From positions 372,001-436,000 of the forward strand of contig JADJWH010000001.1 in the NCBI GenBank assembly GCA_016716465.1: DNA of 64,000 nt. The letters run 5' to 3'. The translations under genes were made by a program, and so were the position numbers. Positions 44,084-57,388 of the stretch are shown one piece after another (position 1 is the stretch's first letter; each line of letters opens with the position of its first letter). This DNA comes from Gammaproteobacteria bacterium. Its GTDB lineage: Bacteria; Pseudomonadota; Gammaproteobacteria; SZUA-140. Below the pieces are notes generated by a model, which saw only the letters and a list, made by a program, of their open reading frames with translations, ran no database searches and had not been told where the DNA came from.

Positions 44084-46929
44084 GACTCTTCCTCAAATTC
44101 CGCAGAGCTAAATTTCAACACATTACAATTCTCTTTGACAGTTCGCTGCATTGATTCATTGAATCCGTCCTGGCTATTGGCCTCAATCTCCACGGATATC
44201 CTGACATTCACGCCGAGCTTGGCAGTGAACTGCTGTACGACTTCATCCATGATGGTGGCAAAGTCCATTTTGGCTTTGACCGGGTCGAGCGAAATAGTGC
44301 CGTAGAACTGCTTCTTGGTTGCTGGTGGTGTAGTTGTGCCCGCACCTCCTGACCCACCGGGCGATGGGGTTGGTGTTCCCGTGCCGCCCGTTCCACCAGC
44401 TGGTGTTGTTGTGCTTCCGGATTCACCGCCCACACCACCGGGCTCAGGGCTAGGCTGAGGTGCTTGTTGCGTACGCTCGCGGTAAGCGACGGCTGTCTCG
44501 CGATCTATCAAGAGAGAAGATTCATCCACTGTGGCTATAGAACTACGTCCGAACGTGAACCCGAGGTAACGGTCGCCTTCCTTGGCGGAGGCGAAGGCAA
44601 AGTAGTCTTCGCTTTCCACGCCCTGGGTGATGGCATTACGGAAAACGCTATCGTTAACAAGCCGTGGCAGGTACAGGTAGTGACAACAGTCCTGCCAGAC
44701 CTTCAACGCACTGACGTCGTTTATGCCTTCTTTCAGGTACCATTGCTTAAGTACATTGCGAAGGTGAATAGGAGACCACTCGTAGATCATCCACTCCTCT
44801 TCCCGCAATTTCTCCTCGATCGCCTGAATCAAGTTGGGCGCTGCGGGGGAGACGGAAACGACTTCCCAATTGAGAGTCGGCTTGCCCTTTATGAACTCTT
44901 CTACGGGGGCGATTAACCATTTGTAAGTTTCACGCACCAGTTGGGCAAGCGACTGATCTGCACCATCGCGGTTACGCTTGGCCTGATTCAAATGAGACAA
45001 ATCCTGATTCAAGTGGCCATTTTCGATATCTGTGGCAATGGACTGCCACGCCAGGAAAATGCGGGCCTGCTCCTTGAGCCGGCCAACCACATCGTAGTCG
45101 GGAGCGAGGAAAATCAGGCGATTTTGTTTCTGCCGTGGTTGATCGCCGCGGTTGCGCAAAATCTCTTCTGCGGCAGAAAATGCCTGGTTGGTCTCACTGC
45201 GACTGTAGGCCGTGTTTGTCGGCAACACGACCAGTCGCGGGCCCGTGCCATAGTCATCTGGGACATCGACGGACGGTGTAAAGACATGCACGCCACCGAA
45301 CTGATGATTGCGCCCGAAAACCTGGGTGACTCGTGTTTTTAACAATGGCAAAAGTTCATCACGTTCGTTGATGTTCTGCTTGCGGCTCTCCATTTCCCGG
45401 CGCAGGTTGGGTTTGGTATCCAGCCAGAATCGGTCTTTGTCGGAATAAAGATAATGCAGTCGATCACGTAAGCGCTTGAGCACGTCTTCAAATACACCGA
45501 GCGTTTGACCGGGTTGTGCCGCGCCCAGCAGGATGCGTTCGACCTGAACGCCGCGAATCATTTGCTCAGTGGTTGATGGTGCGCTGCCGAGAAAAATGGT
45601 CCGGGCAGTGCGGCGTGCGGCTTGCACGCTGCCGAACAGGGTGTGGTGGCCATCGATGTCATAGGGCGCCGAGCGGGTGCCATCCACTTCCCGTTCAATC
45701 ACGGGCTCCCACCCTTGAGGAAGGTAGTGAATGCTCTTGTTGCGCACGTTGCCATCTTCCAGTGGTAATGAGCCAGGCATGATCAGCGCGTCTTTGTTAT
45801 CTGAATTCCATAGGCGGTGGATAACAATGGCCATATATTGAAGTACGCCACGGGTGCGCTGGAATTTTTCAAGTGTGGACCAGTCCTCGTACAAGCGATC
45901 GAAAATCTCCGGGTGGATCGGGTAAGACCGGCAAAGGCGCTCAAAGTACTCGTTGGATTGTGTTTCGACTGGAAACTTTTCGGCGTTCTGACGATAAAAG
46001 TCAGAGAACTGACGGCTGATACCCTCCACCTCTGCGCGTTCACCCGGGTTCTCAAACAATCTGCGACGCACAATCTCGAACGCTTCCTCGGTGCCTACCG
46101 GCTTCCAGACGGACTCAACTCGTGCGAAGTACTTCTCCAGCGAGTTAAGGGCGCGCTGGCCCATGGTGCCTCCGGCTTCCACCTCCGATTCAGGCAGTGA
46201 GGCTAATAGAATGGCGTTGGGCACAGCCTTCAGGGCTTCGGTGAGCGCCTGGATAAAACTGACGTTGCTATCGAATGTGCCAGCCTTATATTGCTTGCCA
46301 AGCTCCAGTTGGCGAATAAACGCCACCAGCTCATCCACCAGAATCACGCATGGGGCTGCCTTGCTGATCAACTCGGTGAGAACCTCTTTTCCGGGAGAGG
46401 TGCCGTCAGCGTCGCTGTCGGCGACCATCTGATAACCCTCATCCCCCAGCAGTTGCCAGGCCAGCTCGCCCCACAGTGTGTTGGCCGTTACGCTCCCGTA
46501 CTTCCTGGGCTGGCTGGGCGACAGTTTTATGCCGTCGATTACCGCCACTCTGGCCGAGGGAAGACTCTGAATACCTGCTTCGTCCAATACCGGAGGAATG
46601 CCCGTGAGTTTGTCGGTGCCCACCTTGCGCGAGGCCAGGTGAAACACGGCCAACAAGGTATGGGTCTTGCCGCCACCGAAGGCTGTTTGCAATTGAATGA
46701 CCGGGTCGCCACCAAGCCCGGCCAACCGCTGCGCTACGGAGATGAGCAACAGGCGCATGCCTTCAGTGATATAGGTGCGTGAAAAAAACATCTCCGCATC
46801 CTGATACTCTGCAGTGGCTGTGCCATTGGCTACCTGAGTGATGTCAGCCGCAAACTCGGACTGCTTGAAGGTGCCTTCCAGAACATCCTTGTGCGGTGTG
46901 GCAATTTCTCGCCAGGGTTTCAAACTCAT
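44080..46929 (-). CDS. DUF499 AAA+ ATPase (BrxC/PglY-like)
   Basis: 949-aa ATPase. N-terminal region: QTAFGGGKTHTLLA, a GGGKT P-loop (85-89), and Walker B CVILVDELVAFIRQ (194-207). This is the DUF499 family, found in BREX-related and other defence operons. Near the C-terminus a ~50-residue Gly/Pro/Thr-rich linker (about 840-890) joins a last ~60-residue domain. The gene is last of the large three and 10 bp from the methyltransferase gene, hence cotranscribed. Likely role: ATP-driven assembly or remodelling of the complex with methylase and helicase. Confidence 0.87.
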   Translation of the reverse strand: MSLKPWREIATPHKDVLEGTFKQSEFAADITQVANGTATAEYQDAEMFFSRTYITEGMRLLLISVAQRLAGLGGDPVIQLQTAFGGGKTHTLLAVFHLASRKVGTDKLTGIPPVLDEAGIQSLPSARVAVIDGIKLSPSQPRKYGSVTANTLWGELAWQLLGDEGYQMVADSDADGTSPGKEVLTELISKAAPCVILVDELVAFIRQLELGKQYKAGTFDSNVSFIQALTEALKAVPNAILLASLPESEVEAGGTMGQRALNSLEKYFARVESVWKPVGTEEAFEIVRRRLFENPGERAEVEGISRQFSDFYRQNAEKFPVETQSNEYFERLCRSYPIHPEIFDRLYEDWSTLEKFQRTRGVLQYMAIVIHRLWNSDNKDALIMPGSLPLEDGNVRNKSIHYLPQGWEPVIEREVDGTRSAPYDIDGHHTLFGSVQAARRTARTIFLGSAPSTTEQMIRGVQVERILLGAAQPGQTLGVFEDVLKRLRDRLHYLYSDKDRFWLDTKPNLRREMESRKQNINERDELLPLLKTRVTQVFGRNHQFGGVHVFTPSVDVPDDYGTGPRLVVLPTNTAYSRSETNQAFSAAEEILRNRGDQPRQKQNRLIFLAPDYDVVGRLKEQARIFLAWQSIATDIENGHLNQDLSHLNQAKRNRDGADQSLAQLVRETYKWLIAPVEEFIKGKPTLNWEVVSVSPAAPNLIQAIEEKLREEEWMIYEWSPIHLRNVLKQWYLKEGINDVSALKVWQDCCHYLYLPRLVNDSVFRNAITQGVESEDYFAFASAKEGDRYLGFTFGRSSIATVDESSLLIDRETAVAYRERTQQAPQPSPEPGGVGGESGSTTTPAGGTGGTGTPTPSPGGSGGAGTTTPPATKKQFYGTISLDPVKAKMDFATIMDEVVQQFTAKLGVNVRISVEIEANSQDGFNESMQRTVKENCNVLKFSSAEFEEES

Positions 46930-46939
46930 GCTTTAGTCC

Positions 46940-49849
46940 TCAAAAATCCAGTCCGAGCTCGGCTTGCGAGCCGCTGTGGCCAACCTCGTGGGAGGCGGTG
47001 ACAATGGCGTGCCAGGAACCGATCAATTCGTTGTAGGCGCGGGCATCTTCGGCCCACTTTTTGCGTTCGCACAGGGTGTACAGGTGATAGGCGAGCTGTC
47101 GAATGGGTTCGCCTTTCTCTGGCATCTTGGCCAGTAGTTCGCCAGCGGCGGATTCACCTTGGTTATTAAGACTGCGAATCATCTGGTGGCAGGCTTCCCA
47201 GACAGGGGTGCGGTTGTCTGTAATGGGGTCCCAGTCGGCTTCGTACTCCGCCCATTTCAACAGGCGAACCTTGCCGCCACCGGAATCGACGACCCCGGCT
47301 GTATCTACGCCATCTACCGTTGTGCCCTTTGCTTGCGCCAGCACGTTCGCTTCACCAAAGGGGCCAATACTCCAGCCGTACTGATCGAACCAGCTGGAGC
47401 AGAATTGTGTGTCGGCATCGAAGCTGCCGGAATCCGGGCTGAGATATTCCGTGATGGCGCGATTTATCAGGATGAGTGCATCATGTACGCTCATCCGTGA
47501 GCCATCCTGGTTCAGTACGGCTTCGTATTTAGAGTAGATGGCCATACCTGGTCCAATCGCGGCCTGGGCTAAATCCACGGGAGCGATGGGTGTGGTACCT
47601 GTTTCTCCGCCAATCATGGCTTCTAATGCGTCGGGCATCTGTTCACGCAGTTCACGTTGGAAGTCGCGGCGTGAAGCAGAGTCGGCTTCGATTTCACGTT
47701 TTTTACATACCAAAACAACAGATGAAGCGAGAGCATTGGCGCCCGATCCGACCATTCGATTTGCCATTTCAGTGCGCATGGGCCAAGTACCATCAATGGA
47801 GAAGCCTGCGCGAATAACCGCTTCCAAAAAGGTTTCCCAACCTGTACTTGCAGTGCTGCCTTCTTTGGTTTCCGCCTGCTTAAAAGCGTAATAAATAGTG
47901 ACGGGAAAGGCCGGATGACCTTTCTCCGCCAAATTGTGTATTGCCAGAGTCATACCATCTAAAAAGAAGGTTTCAGCCTTTTCTTTGCTTCCGTGCCGAT
48001 ATGGCGTGGCTACTAATTCTTCAGCTTTTGGCACGGCCATAGTTAAAAACAAGTCAGGATAAATGGCCCTTAACGACCGGCGCATCCATACATAGAAAAA
48101 GTCGGACAAATCTGCATAACCAATATTGTCATAGTAGGGTGGGTCGGTTGAGATGATTTTATTAATGCTAGTGTTCTGTGTGGCGGCGTCTTGCTGATGA
48201 GCGAAACCAAGACTATTGGCTGGAGTGTTCGCTAATGCCTTAGATGTCCAATCCGTCATTGCAATCCAATTTCCTGAGGAGTTGCAAAAGGGGTTAGCTT
48301 CAACGTAATCCCAAGTCATGGGAATAGCCTGCCTGCCGAAAGTATTTCGAATAAGTTCTTTGCTCGAGTGCCAGCTACAAATTGATGACCAATAATCTGA
48401 AACTTTGTCTGATACAAAGCCCAAATAAACAGCCAAAGCATCTCCGTAAGCGGTCGCACCTTTGCCTCCAGCATTAATACCTATTCCATCGTCTGTCATG
48501 CCGGTTGCTTTGGCATCAGCGATGGCTTTATCGCGGGCTTCCTGCACCAGGTCGGAGAAGGTAGTCAAGGCCACCAGTTGGCGGGGTGTGAAGAGGTCGC
48601 CGTATTTACTCAAACCATACAGTTGAGTTCTGATATCTCGTGGATTGTGGTTAATCTCAGTTTCCGGTCGCCAGCTTGGCATTGCAGAATTAGCAACTGC
48701 TTCTATCTCATCTGTTGGAGATAGATAGACCCGACCAGATTTTCCTTCCACGACGATCGCCATCAATCGTTGTTTAAATGTGCCTGCCTGCCCCTGTCTT
48801 CTGATCTCGGTTACGGGGATGGGTGTTTCTGAGACAAGACATTTGAAGTTGCCGCCACGCCCAATTTTTGTACCATCTTTGGCCTCCGCTGGCGGCTTTC
48901 CTGCCCGTACCTTAAAAACATAGCTGTCACTCTCAACTACAGGCACCACATAGGCTTCGTTACCTTTTTTGCTCGATAGAACGAAACTGGAGGCCAGAGG
49001 CACATCCACGTGGCTGAAAGCCGGGTTAGGGCTTTTTACGGTTCTGGCCCAGAGCCAGGCGATAACAGTCAGTACCTGTCCCTGATAAGGTTTCAGGTCG
49101 GGTCGTTCAGCGACCATCTCTGGCGTGATCTTGATCGTGGGGTAGAGATTACCGATACGCCTGAACGCTTCCTCCCGCATCCAGTGGCCGTAACGACGCA
49201 CATCCTCGGCCATTCCTCTGGCGCCTGACCAGTCATCCATCAGGTTGTCTTGCTTCTCGCCTTTGGGCGGAGGACCTACTGGTCCTTGCCCGGCAAACTT
49301 CGGTGGGATCTCAATCATGGCTTTGTTGATCATCACGGCCACTGGATTTAAGTCACTGGCATAGCTTTCTAATCCCAGTCGCTGCGCCTCCAGTGGGATC
49401 GCCCCTCCGCCGGCAAATGGATCATGAAAGGCCGGGAGTTTGTCCGGGTTGAACAGTTCTGCTGCTTGGGGGTGATTGCGGTTTAGATAACACGTTTCAC
49501 GCCAGCTTTCCCATATCGCGTCACGAGCCCGACTCAGTACTTCCTGATTATTGATGTTTTCCCACTTCACCAGGTCACGGATTATCTGAAAGAGCTTCTC
49601 GCGTTTGATCTCGGCCTCTTTCTTGTTAACCCCATACTTGAAGCCTTCTCCCTGCTGGTATCCGGGATCATTGACCATTTGCGCAAACAACACAGCCCTT
49701 GCTGCTGCCAAAGGTCGGCGCGCCCACCACAGATGTAAGGTTGATGGATGACCGTGCCGAATTGACTTTTCTCGCGCGGCCGCTGCATTGATGTCATCCA
49801 GCGGAAGTGCGACCTCAATCAGTTTTTTTGGTGTTTTTATTTCGGCCAT
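46940..49849 (-). CDS. DUF1156 adenine-specific DNA methyltransferase (PglXI-like)
   Basis: 969-aa methyltransferase. The DUF1156 N-terminus is clear (RHGHPSTLHLWWARRPLAA, 32-50). The SAM motif DPFAGGGAIPLEA (143-155) and catalytic motif DPPYYDN (about 566-572) are intact, indicating N6-adenine methylation. Modification of host DNA for self-recognition is the expected role. It lies between helicase and DUF499 genes with 9-10 bp gaps. DUF1156 methylases are, as far as I recall, the PglXI type of BREX type III. Confidence 0.9.
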   Translation of the reverse strand: MAEIKTPKKLIEVALPLDDINAAAAREKSIRHGHPSTLHLWWARRPLAAARAVLFAQMVNDPGYQQGEGFKYGVNKKEAEIKREKLFQIIRDLVKWENINNQEVLSRARDAIWESWRETCYLNRNHPQAAELFNPDKLPAFHDPFAGGGAIPLEAQRLGLESYASDLNPVAVMINKAMIEIPPKFAGQGPVGPPPKGEKQDNLMDDWSGARGMAEDVRRYGHWMREEAFRRIGNLYPTIKITPEMVAERPDLKPYQGQVLTVIAWLWARTVKSPNPAFSHVDVPLASSFVLSSKKGNEAYVVPVVESDSYVFKVRAGKPPAEAKDGTKIGRGGNFKCLVSETPIPVTEIRRQGQAGTFKQRLMAIVVEGKSGRVYLSPTDEIEAVANSAMPSWRPETEINHNPRDIRTQLYGLSKYGDLFTPRQLVALTTFSDLVQEARDKAIADAKATGMTDDGIGINAGGKGATAYGDALAVYLGFVSDKVSDYWSSICSWHSSKELIRNTFGRQAIPMTWDYVEANPFCNSSGNWIAMTDWTSKALANTPANSLGFAHQQDAATQNTSINKIISTDPPYYDNIGYADLSDFFYVWMRRSLRAIYPDLFLTMAVPKAEELVATPYRHGSKEKAETFFLDGMTLAIHNLAEKGHPAFPVTIYYAFKQAETKEGSTASTGWETFLEAVIRAGFSIDGTWPMRTEMANRMVGSGANALASSVVLVCKKREIEADSASRRDFQRELREQMPDALEAMIGGETGTTPIAPVDLAQAAIGPGMAIYSKYEAVLNQDGSRMSVHDALILINRAITEYLSPDSGSFDADTQFCSSWFDQYGWSIGPFGEANVLAQAKGTTVDGVDTAGVVDSGGGKVRLLKWAEYEADWDPITDNRTPVWEACHQMIRSLNNQGESAAGELLAKMPEKGEPIRQLAYHLYTLCERKKWAEDARAYNELIGSWHAIVTASHEVGHSGSQAELGLDF

Positions 49850-49858
49850 TGATAAACC

Positions 49859-53430
<3,572 letters not shown>

Positions 53431-53434
<4 letters not shown>

Positions 53435-54336
53435 GAGCCCTCCGTGGCGACGCGGTTGTTCTGGTTGTAGCCGGGAGCGATGATCAGATTTTCCACGCCG
53501 TACAGCGCTTGTCTGTTCTTGAGCCAGAGGTGGTACTCCGGGCCTTCCAGGCTATGCTCTGCTGAGCAATCGACATTCCAGCGCCGGAGGACGTAACCGG
53601 CAACGGCAGCCCGAACATTGACCTTCAGTACGCCGTTTTCCATGGCGTAATCTGTTTCGATGGTCTTCGGGTGTTTCAGGCTGGGATGGGGGACGATTTC
53701 CAGCTCGACCACGCGATTCCATTGGATGTCGGATTCCCGACCTTCGTGCTCTTTTACCGGCCCGTCCAGAATTTCCGGATCTGAGATGCGGGTGACAACA
53801 AAATCCGCGAATCTTGACTGCTTCCGGTCATAGCCACGGACATGCCAGCGCAAACCATTGTCAACCAATACGAAGGGTACGATCTCGCGCGTAGTTCGGC
53901 CGCTGCTCAGAGAGCGATACACGATTTTGCTCGGCTTGTGCTGATGAATGGCGCGGGTCAGTGCTGACAAGGTATTCAGGTCAGGGTGATTGAGCTGCGC
54001 CGGGGCTTCACAAGCCACCAGCGCCTTGTGCTTCCCCACGAAGTCGTCGCCGAACCCATATGCGAGCGCTGCCATGGCCTGGCTGGGCGAATAATCGAAC
54101 AACGGCTCAAAGGATGTGCCCCGTATGTAGACCTTGGCCTTGGTGTCATATTCCAGATTTTCCGGGGCGAGATCCTTGTACAAAGTGATGTCTCTGGTTG
54201 CCGCAGCCTCCTTGATGCCGAAGCGGCTCACGAGGTCGTTTCGGCCAATAGTCCCCAAGAAATGCGCCTTGAAATCGATGTGCGATAGCCGCTCTTTTTG
54301 CGTTTGGTTGATATCCAATGGGATGGCCTTGGGCAT
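53431..54336 (-). CDS. WYL-domain regulator (BrxR-like)
   Basis: 301-aa transcription factor. The N-terminal winged helix (HFLGTIGRNDLVSRFGIKEA, ATRDITLYKD) and central WYL domain (SKIVYRSLSSGRTTREIVPF, LRWHVRGYD) and C-terminal WCX-like part match the BrxR family, which represses BREX and other defence operons. Its stop overlaps the helicase start, so it heads the operon. The inverted repeat ATGTCAA-9-TTGACAT, 67 bp upstream, is the likely operator. Confidence 0.9.
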
Positions 54337-54695
54337 GCTTGCTTCCGGTGTGGCTCGATTCGGATTCAGTCTTGCGCCTATGATATTAAAGATATTAGAA
54401 GCATGTCAATATGATTTGTTGACATCATCAATATGATTATGATCAAATACGCGGGATTATCTGTTGCGTTTAGCCGGGCGCTAAAGGTCACCCGACTGAT
54501 TTTTCCTGGGGCGAGTTATGAGTTTTCGAGAGGCGAGCGGAGGGGCAAGAAAAGGTTGGCGGGCAGCGCAGTGGGTGCGCTCACGTTCTACTTGTCCCCG
54601 CTCCATTGTGACTAGCAACTGCTGTTGTGTATAGCATCGTTGGCGTGATCGTCGGTAGTTCATACGAACCTGATTAATCAATAGGAATTGCATGG
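54337..54695. promoter_or_regulatory. Divergent intergenic region between WYL/BREX-like and Qat operons
   Basis: 359-bp AT-rich region without a gene. It should hold both divergent promoters. It contains the inverted repeat at 54403-54425 and a repeated TCAATATGATT (54406-54416 and 54429-54439). Confidence 0.6.
54403..54425. promoter_or_regulatory. Candidate WYL-regulator operator
   Basis: ATGTCAA (54403-54409) and TTGACAT (54419-54425) are perfect inverted arms with a 9-nt spacer. Each arm contains TTGACA, a consensus -35 hexamer, reading outwards on opposite strands. A bound repressor could therefore block both divergent promoters. Confidence 0.55.
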
Positions 54696-56543
54696 ATGTG
54701 GCCAGATAACGAAACAGAACGTGATTACCTGAATTTCGGTGGGGTGGCCGAGACGGTTGCTGAAATCACCGTGCAGGCCCAAGGCAGGCCGATTTCTATT
54801 GGAGTATCTGGCGCTTGGGGCGTTGGCAAATCATCAATGATAAAGCTGATTCGCACTGCCCTTACCGAAAAGGACAAAAGTGAGCCAGCCCGATTTATCT
54901 ATGTGGAGTTCAATGCGTGGCTTTATCAAGGCTACGACGATGCCCGAGCAGCGCTACTTGAAGTTATTGCAACTAAATTAAATGAAGAAGCTGAAAAGCG
55001 AAAAAGCGGTGTCGACAAGGCGAAAGAGCTTTTGCATCGCGTCAACTGGCTGCGCGCAGCCAAACTGGGCGCTGGTTCAGCGCTCGCACTCGCGCTGGGG
55101 CTCCCACCAACAGGCTTGATCGGTGACGTAGTTAGAGTTGGCCGGAAGGTGATTGGAGAAGGGGCCGGTGCAGAAGAAGCACAGGAAGCGGCCGACGCAG
55201 TATCAGAAGTAATTACGACTACAGAAGGCCTAATCAAGGCGAAGCCAGAACTGTCTCCGCCGCGCGAGATCCATGCTATTCGTGAATGCTTTGAGCAGAC
55301 GTTAGCCGAGATGGGGGTAACGCTCGTTGTGCTCATCGACGACCTGGATCGCTGTCTTCCACCTACCACGATCTCCACGCTCGAAGCTATTCGGCTGTTT
55401 CTCTTCCTGGACAACACGGCATTTGTAATCGCAGCCGACGATGCAATGATTAAACATGCGGTCCGACAGCATTTTGGGGAAGTTGATGACGACTTGGTTA
55501 TTAACTATTTCGACAAGCTTATCCAGATCCCCATCCGTGTTCCTCCTCTTGGTACGCAGGAAGTTCGAGCCTATATGATGCTTCTGTTTATCGAGACTAC
55601 CGATATAGACGATACCCTCAAGGAAGGAATCCGTGAGGCGGTTTGTTCCCAACTTGCCAAAAGTTGGCGTGGCGAGCGTGTAGACCGGGCATTCATTCAG
55701 TCAGTTTATAAAGAAGCGCCGCCGGAGCTGGTGGCGCGTTTTGACACTGCCGATCGCCTCGCTCCCATCATGGTTAGCGCCAGTCAAATCTCTGGAAACC
55801 CACGATTGGTCAAGCGTTTTCTAAACGCGCTCTCAATCAGAATGGCAATCTCGCGTGCTCATGACGTAGGCGTTGATGAAGCGGTATTGGCGAAGATGTT
55901 GCTGTTCGAGCGCTGCGGTAATCCCAAGGCTTACGATGCTTTGATCGCAGCTGTGAACAATGATCCCGAAGGCAAGCCGGTCTTCCTGGCTGAATGGGAG
56001 CAGAAAGCTACTTCTGGCGCAGAGGTTGAGCTGGAGCCGCTTTGGAACGATCGCTTTATTCGAGAATGGCTCACGATCACACCACCGCTCGCTGACACAG
56101 ATCTGCGAGGAGTGCTTTATGTCAGCAGAGAGCATGCACCACTGATTACACCGGAAGACCGGTTGTCATCAGAAGGAGCAGAACTACTAACGGCTATCCT
56201 CACAAGTCCTGATATGGCGGCGAGTCTGCATGATCGTCTTGCGGTGCTGGCACGTCCAGAGACCACCGTAATTATGGACCGCATACTCGAACAGGCGCGG
56301 CGCGAGCAGGAATGGGGTACGCCGGCGATCCTGGATGCGTGTATCGCCGTTGCCAAGGCCGATCCGTCACTTGGGACGCGCGTCGCAGGCTTCTTGAGCG
56401 AGCGACCTCTTGGCCAAATTAAGCCAGGTATCGTACCCAAAATCAGCGACCAGCAGTGGGTTGCTGAAGTGTTTGCGCGATGGAAGGACGCTGACGTGAG
56501 CGCTCCCGTTAAAAAGGCAATTGAAGCTGTGGAGAAGAGCTGA
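54696..56543 (+). CDS. qatA: QatA: KAP-family P-loop NTPase
   Basis: 615-aa KAP NTPase. Walker A is GVSGAWGVGKSSMIK (36-50) and Walker B is LVVLIDDLDRCLPP (about 204-217). The KAP-typical insert with hydrophobic stretch (GSALALALGLPPTG, about 127-140) lies between them. First gene of the Qat defence system; role: ATPase regulator or sensor. The next gene starts at the base where this one ends. An upstream ATG at 54690 is in another frame and stops at once. Confidence 0.9.
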   Translation: MWPDNETERDYLNFGGVAETVAEITVQAQGRPISIGVSGAWGVGKSSMIKLIRTALTEKDKSEPARFIYVEFNAWLYQGYDDARAALLEVIATKLNEEAEKRKSGVDKAKELLHRVNWLRAAKLGAGSALALALGLPPTGLIGDVVRVGRKVIGEGAGAEEAQEAADAVSEVITTTEGLIKAKPELSPPREIHAIRECFEQTLAEMGVTLVVLIDDLDRCLPPTTISTLEAIRLFLFLDNTAFVIAADDAMIKHAVRQHFGEVDDDLVINYFDKLIQIPIRVPPLGTQEVRAYMMLLFIETTDIDDTLKEGIREAVCSQLAKSWRGERVDRAFIQSVYKEAPPELVARFDTADRLAPIMVSASQISGNPRLVKRFLNALSIRMAISRAHDVGVDEAVLAKMLLFERCGNPKAYDALIAAVNNDPEGKPVFLAEWEQKATSGAEVELEPLWNDRFIREWLTITPPLADTDLRGVLYVSREHAPLITPEDRLSSEGAELLTAILTSPDMAASLHDRLAVLARPETTVIMDRILEQARREQEWGTPAILDACIAVAKADPSLGTRVAGFLSERPLGQIKPGIVPKISDQQWVAEVFARWKDADVSAPVKKAIEAVEKS

Positions 56544-57388
56544 TGGGCACTTCGTCGTCGAGCTCCGGCTCTCCTTCTGGCACGCCTATGGTGCCGCCTT
56601 GGGTGCCAGACCCGGTGCCACCTGTCGATGGCCCCGGTGATGACGAGAGTGCGCCGCCGGAAAGCGACGCGCCAGATGAGGCAGTGCAGCAGCCAGCCCA
56701 GCCTGTACCCATAGCCCCTCCTGCACGTTTTGGCGGTGCGCGCACTAGGCTCGGCCGCTTTGCTCGCACAGGCTTAGCCGACGATATGCGAAAAGGCGTA
56801 GGGCACTACGTCCACAAAGGGCTGGGTGGTAGTGGCACGGCAGTGCGCCGCCTTGGTGGTACCGCCCGCACTGCCGGCACGCTGTTTGGTGCGTTATCAG
56901 CGGCAGCCGCAGGCCAGGCATCAGGCCCGGGAAATGAGCTGAACCCGACTGTTCTCGCTGGTCGCAGTGCTGACGAAATAATGAGCGCCGTCGTTGAGGC
57001 TGTGCGTCCCGTAGACGGCACGCAAGACGGTGAGGCCAGTCGCGCCGCTATCGGCAAAGCACTTTCCGAGCTGCTTACACAGTTTCCGGACGCCGACCTG
57101 CTCAACCTGTCAGAGACGCAACGGGTGCTTGCAGTTGAGCGCTTTATTGCATGGGACGTGTTCAACCGATTTGAGCTTGATCTTGGCAAGACGATTCAGG
57201 AAAAAGCACCAAGTGTTGCGAGCGCTCTTTCCCGCCTTAAAGAAGTGAGGGACTTCATTACGCAAACGGTCGCAGCGAGTTTCAGAAAGCTGTCGACCGA
57301 CGCAACCGCTCTTGGCAGCAACAAGGTTGCCGCAATTGTCCGAGATGCACTAGGGCTGGCAATTGGTGTATTCGAGGGGTATCTGTAA
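56543..57388 (+). CDS. qatB: QatB: Qat system protein of unknown activity
   Basis: 281-aa protein. A Pro/Ser/Asp-rich disordered N-terminus (1-60) is followed by a basic GARTRLGRFARTG segment and helical domain (LSELLTQFPDADLLNLSETQ, RFIAWDVFNRFELDL). Identification rests on position between qatA and qatC and on these features, not on a known active site. Function in the system is not known to me. It abuts qatC with no gap. Confidence 0.85.
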   Translation: MGTSSSSSGSPSGTPMVPPWVPDPVPPVDGPGDDESAPPESDAPDEAVQQPAQPVPIAPPARFGGARTRLGRFARTGLADDMRKGVGHYVHKGLGGSGTAVRRLGGTARTAGTLFGALSAAAAGQASGPGNELNPTVLAGRSADEIMSAVVEAVRPVDGTQDGEASRAAIGKALSELLTQFPDADLLNLSETQRVLAVERFIAWDVFNRFELDLGKTIQEKAPSVASALSRLKEVRDFITQTVAASFRKLSTDATALGSNKVAAIVRDALGLAIGVFEGYL

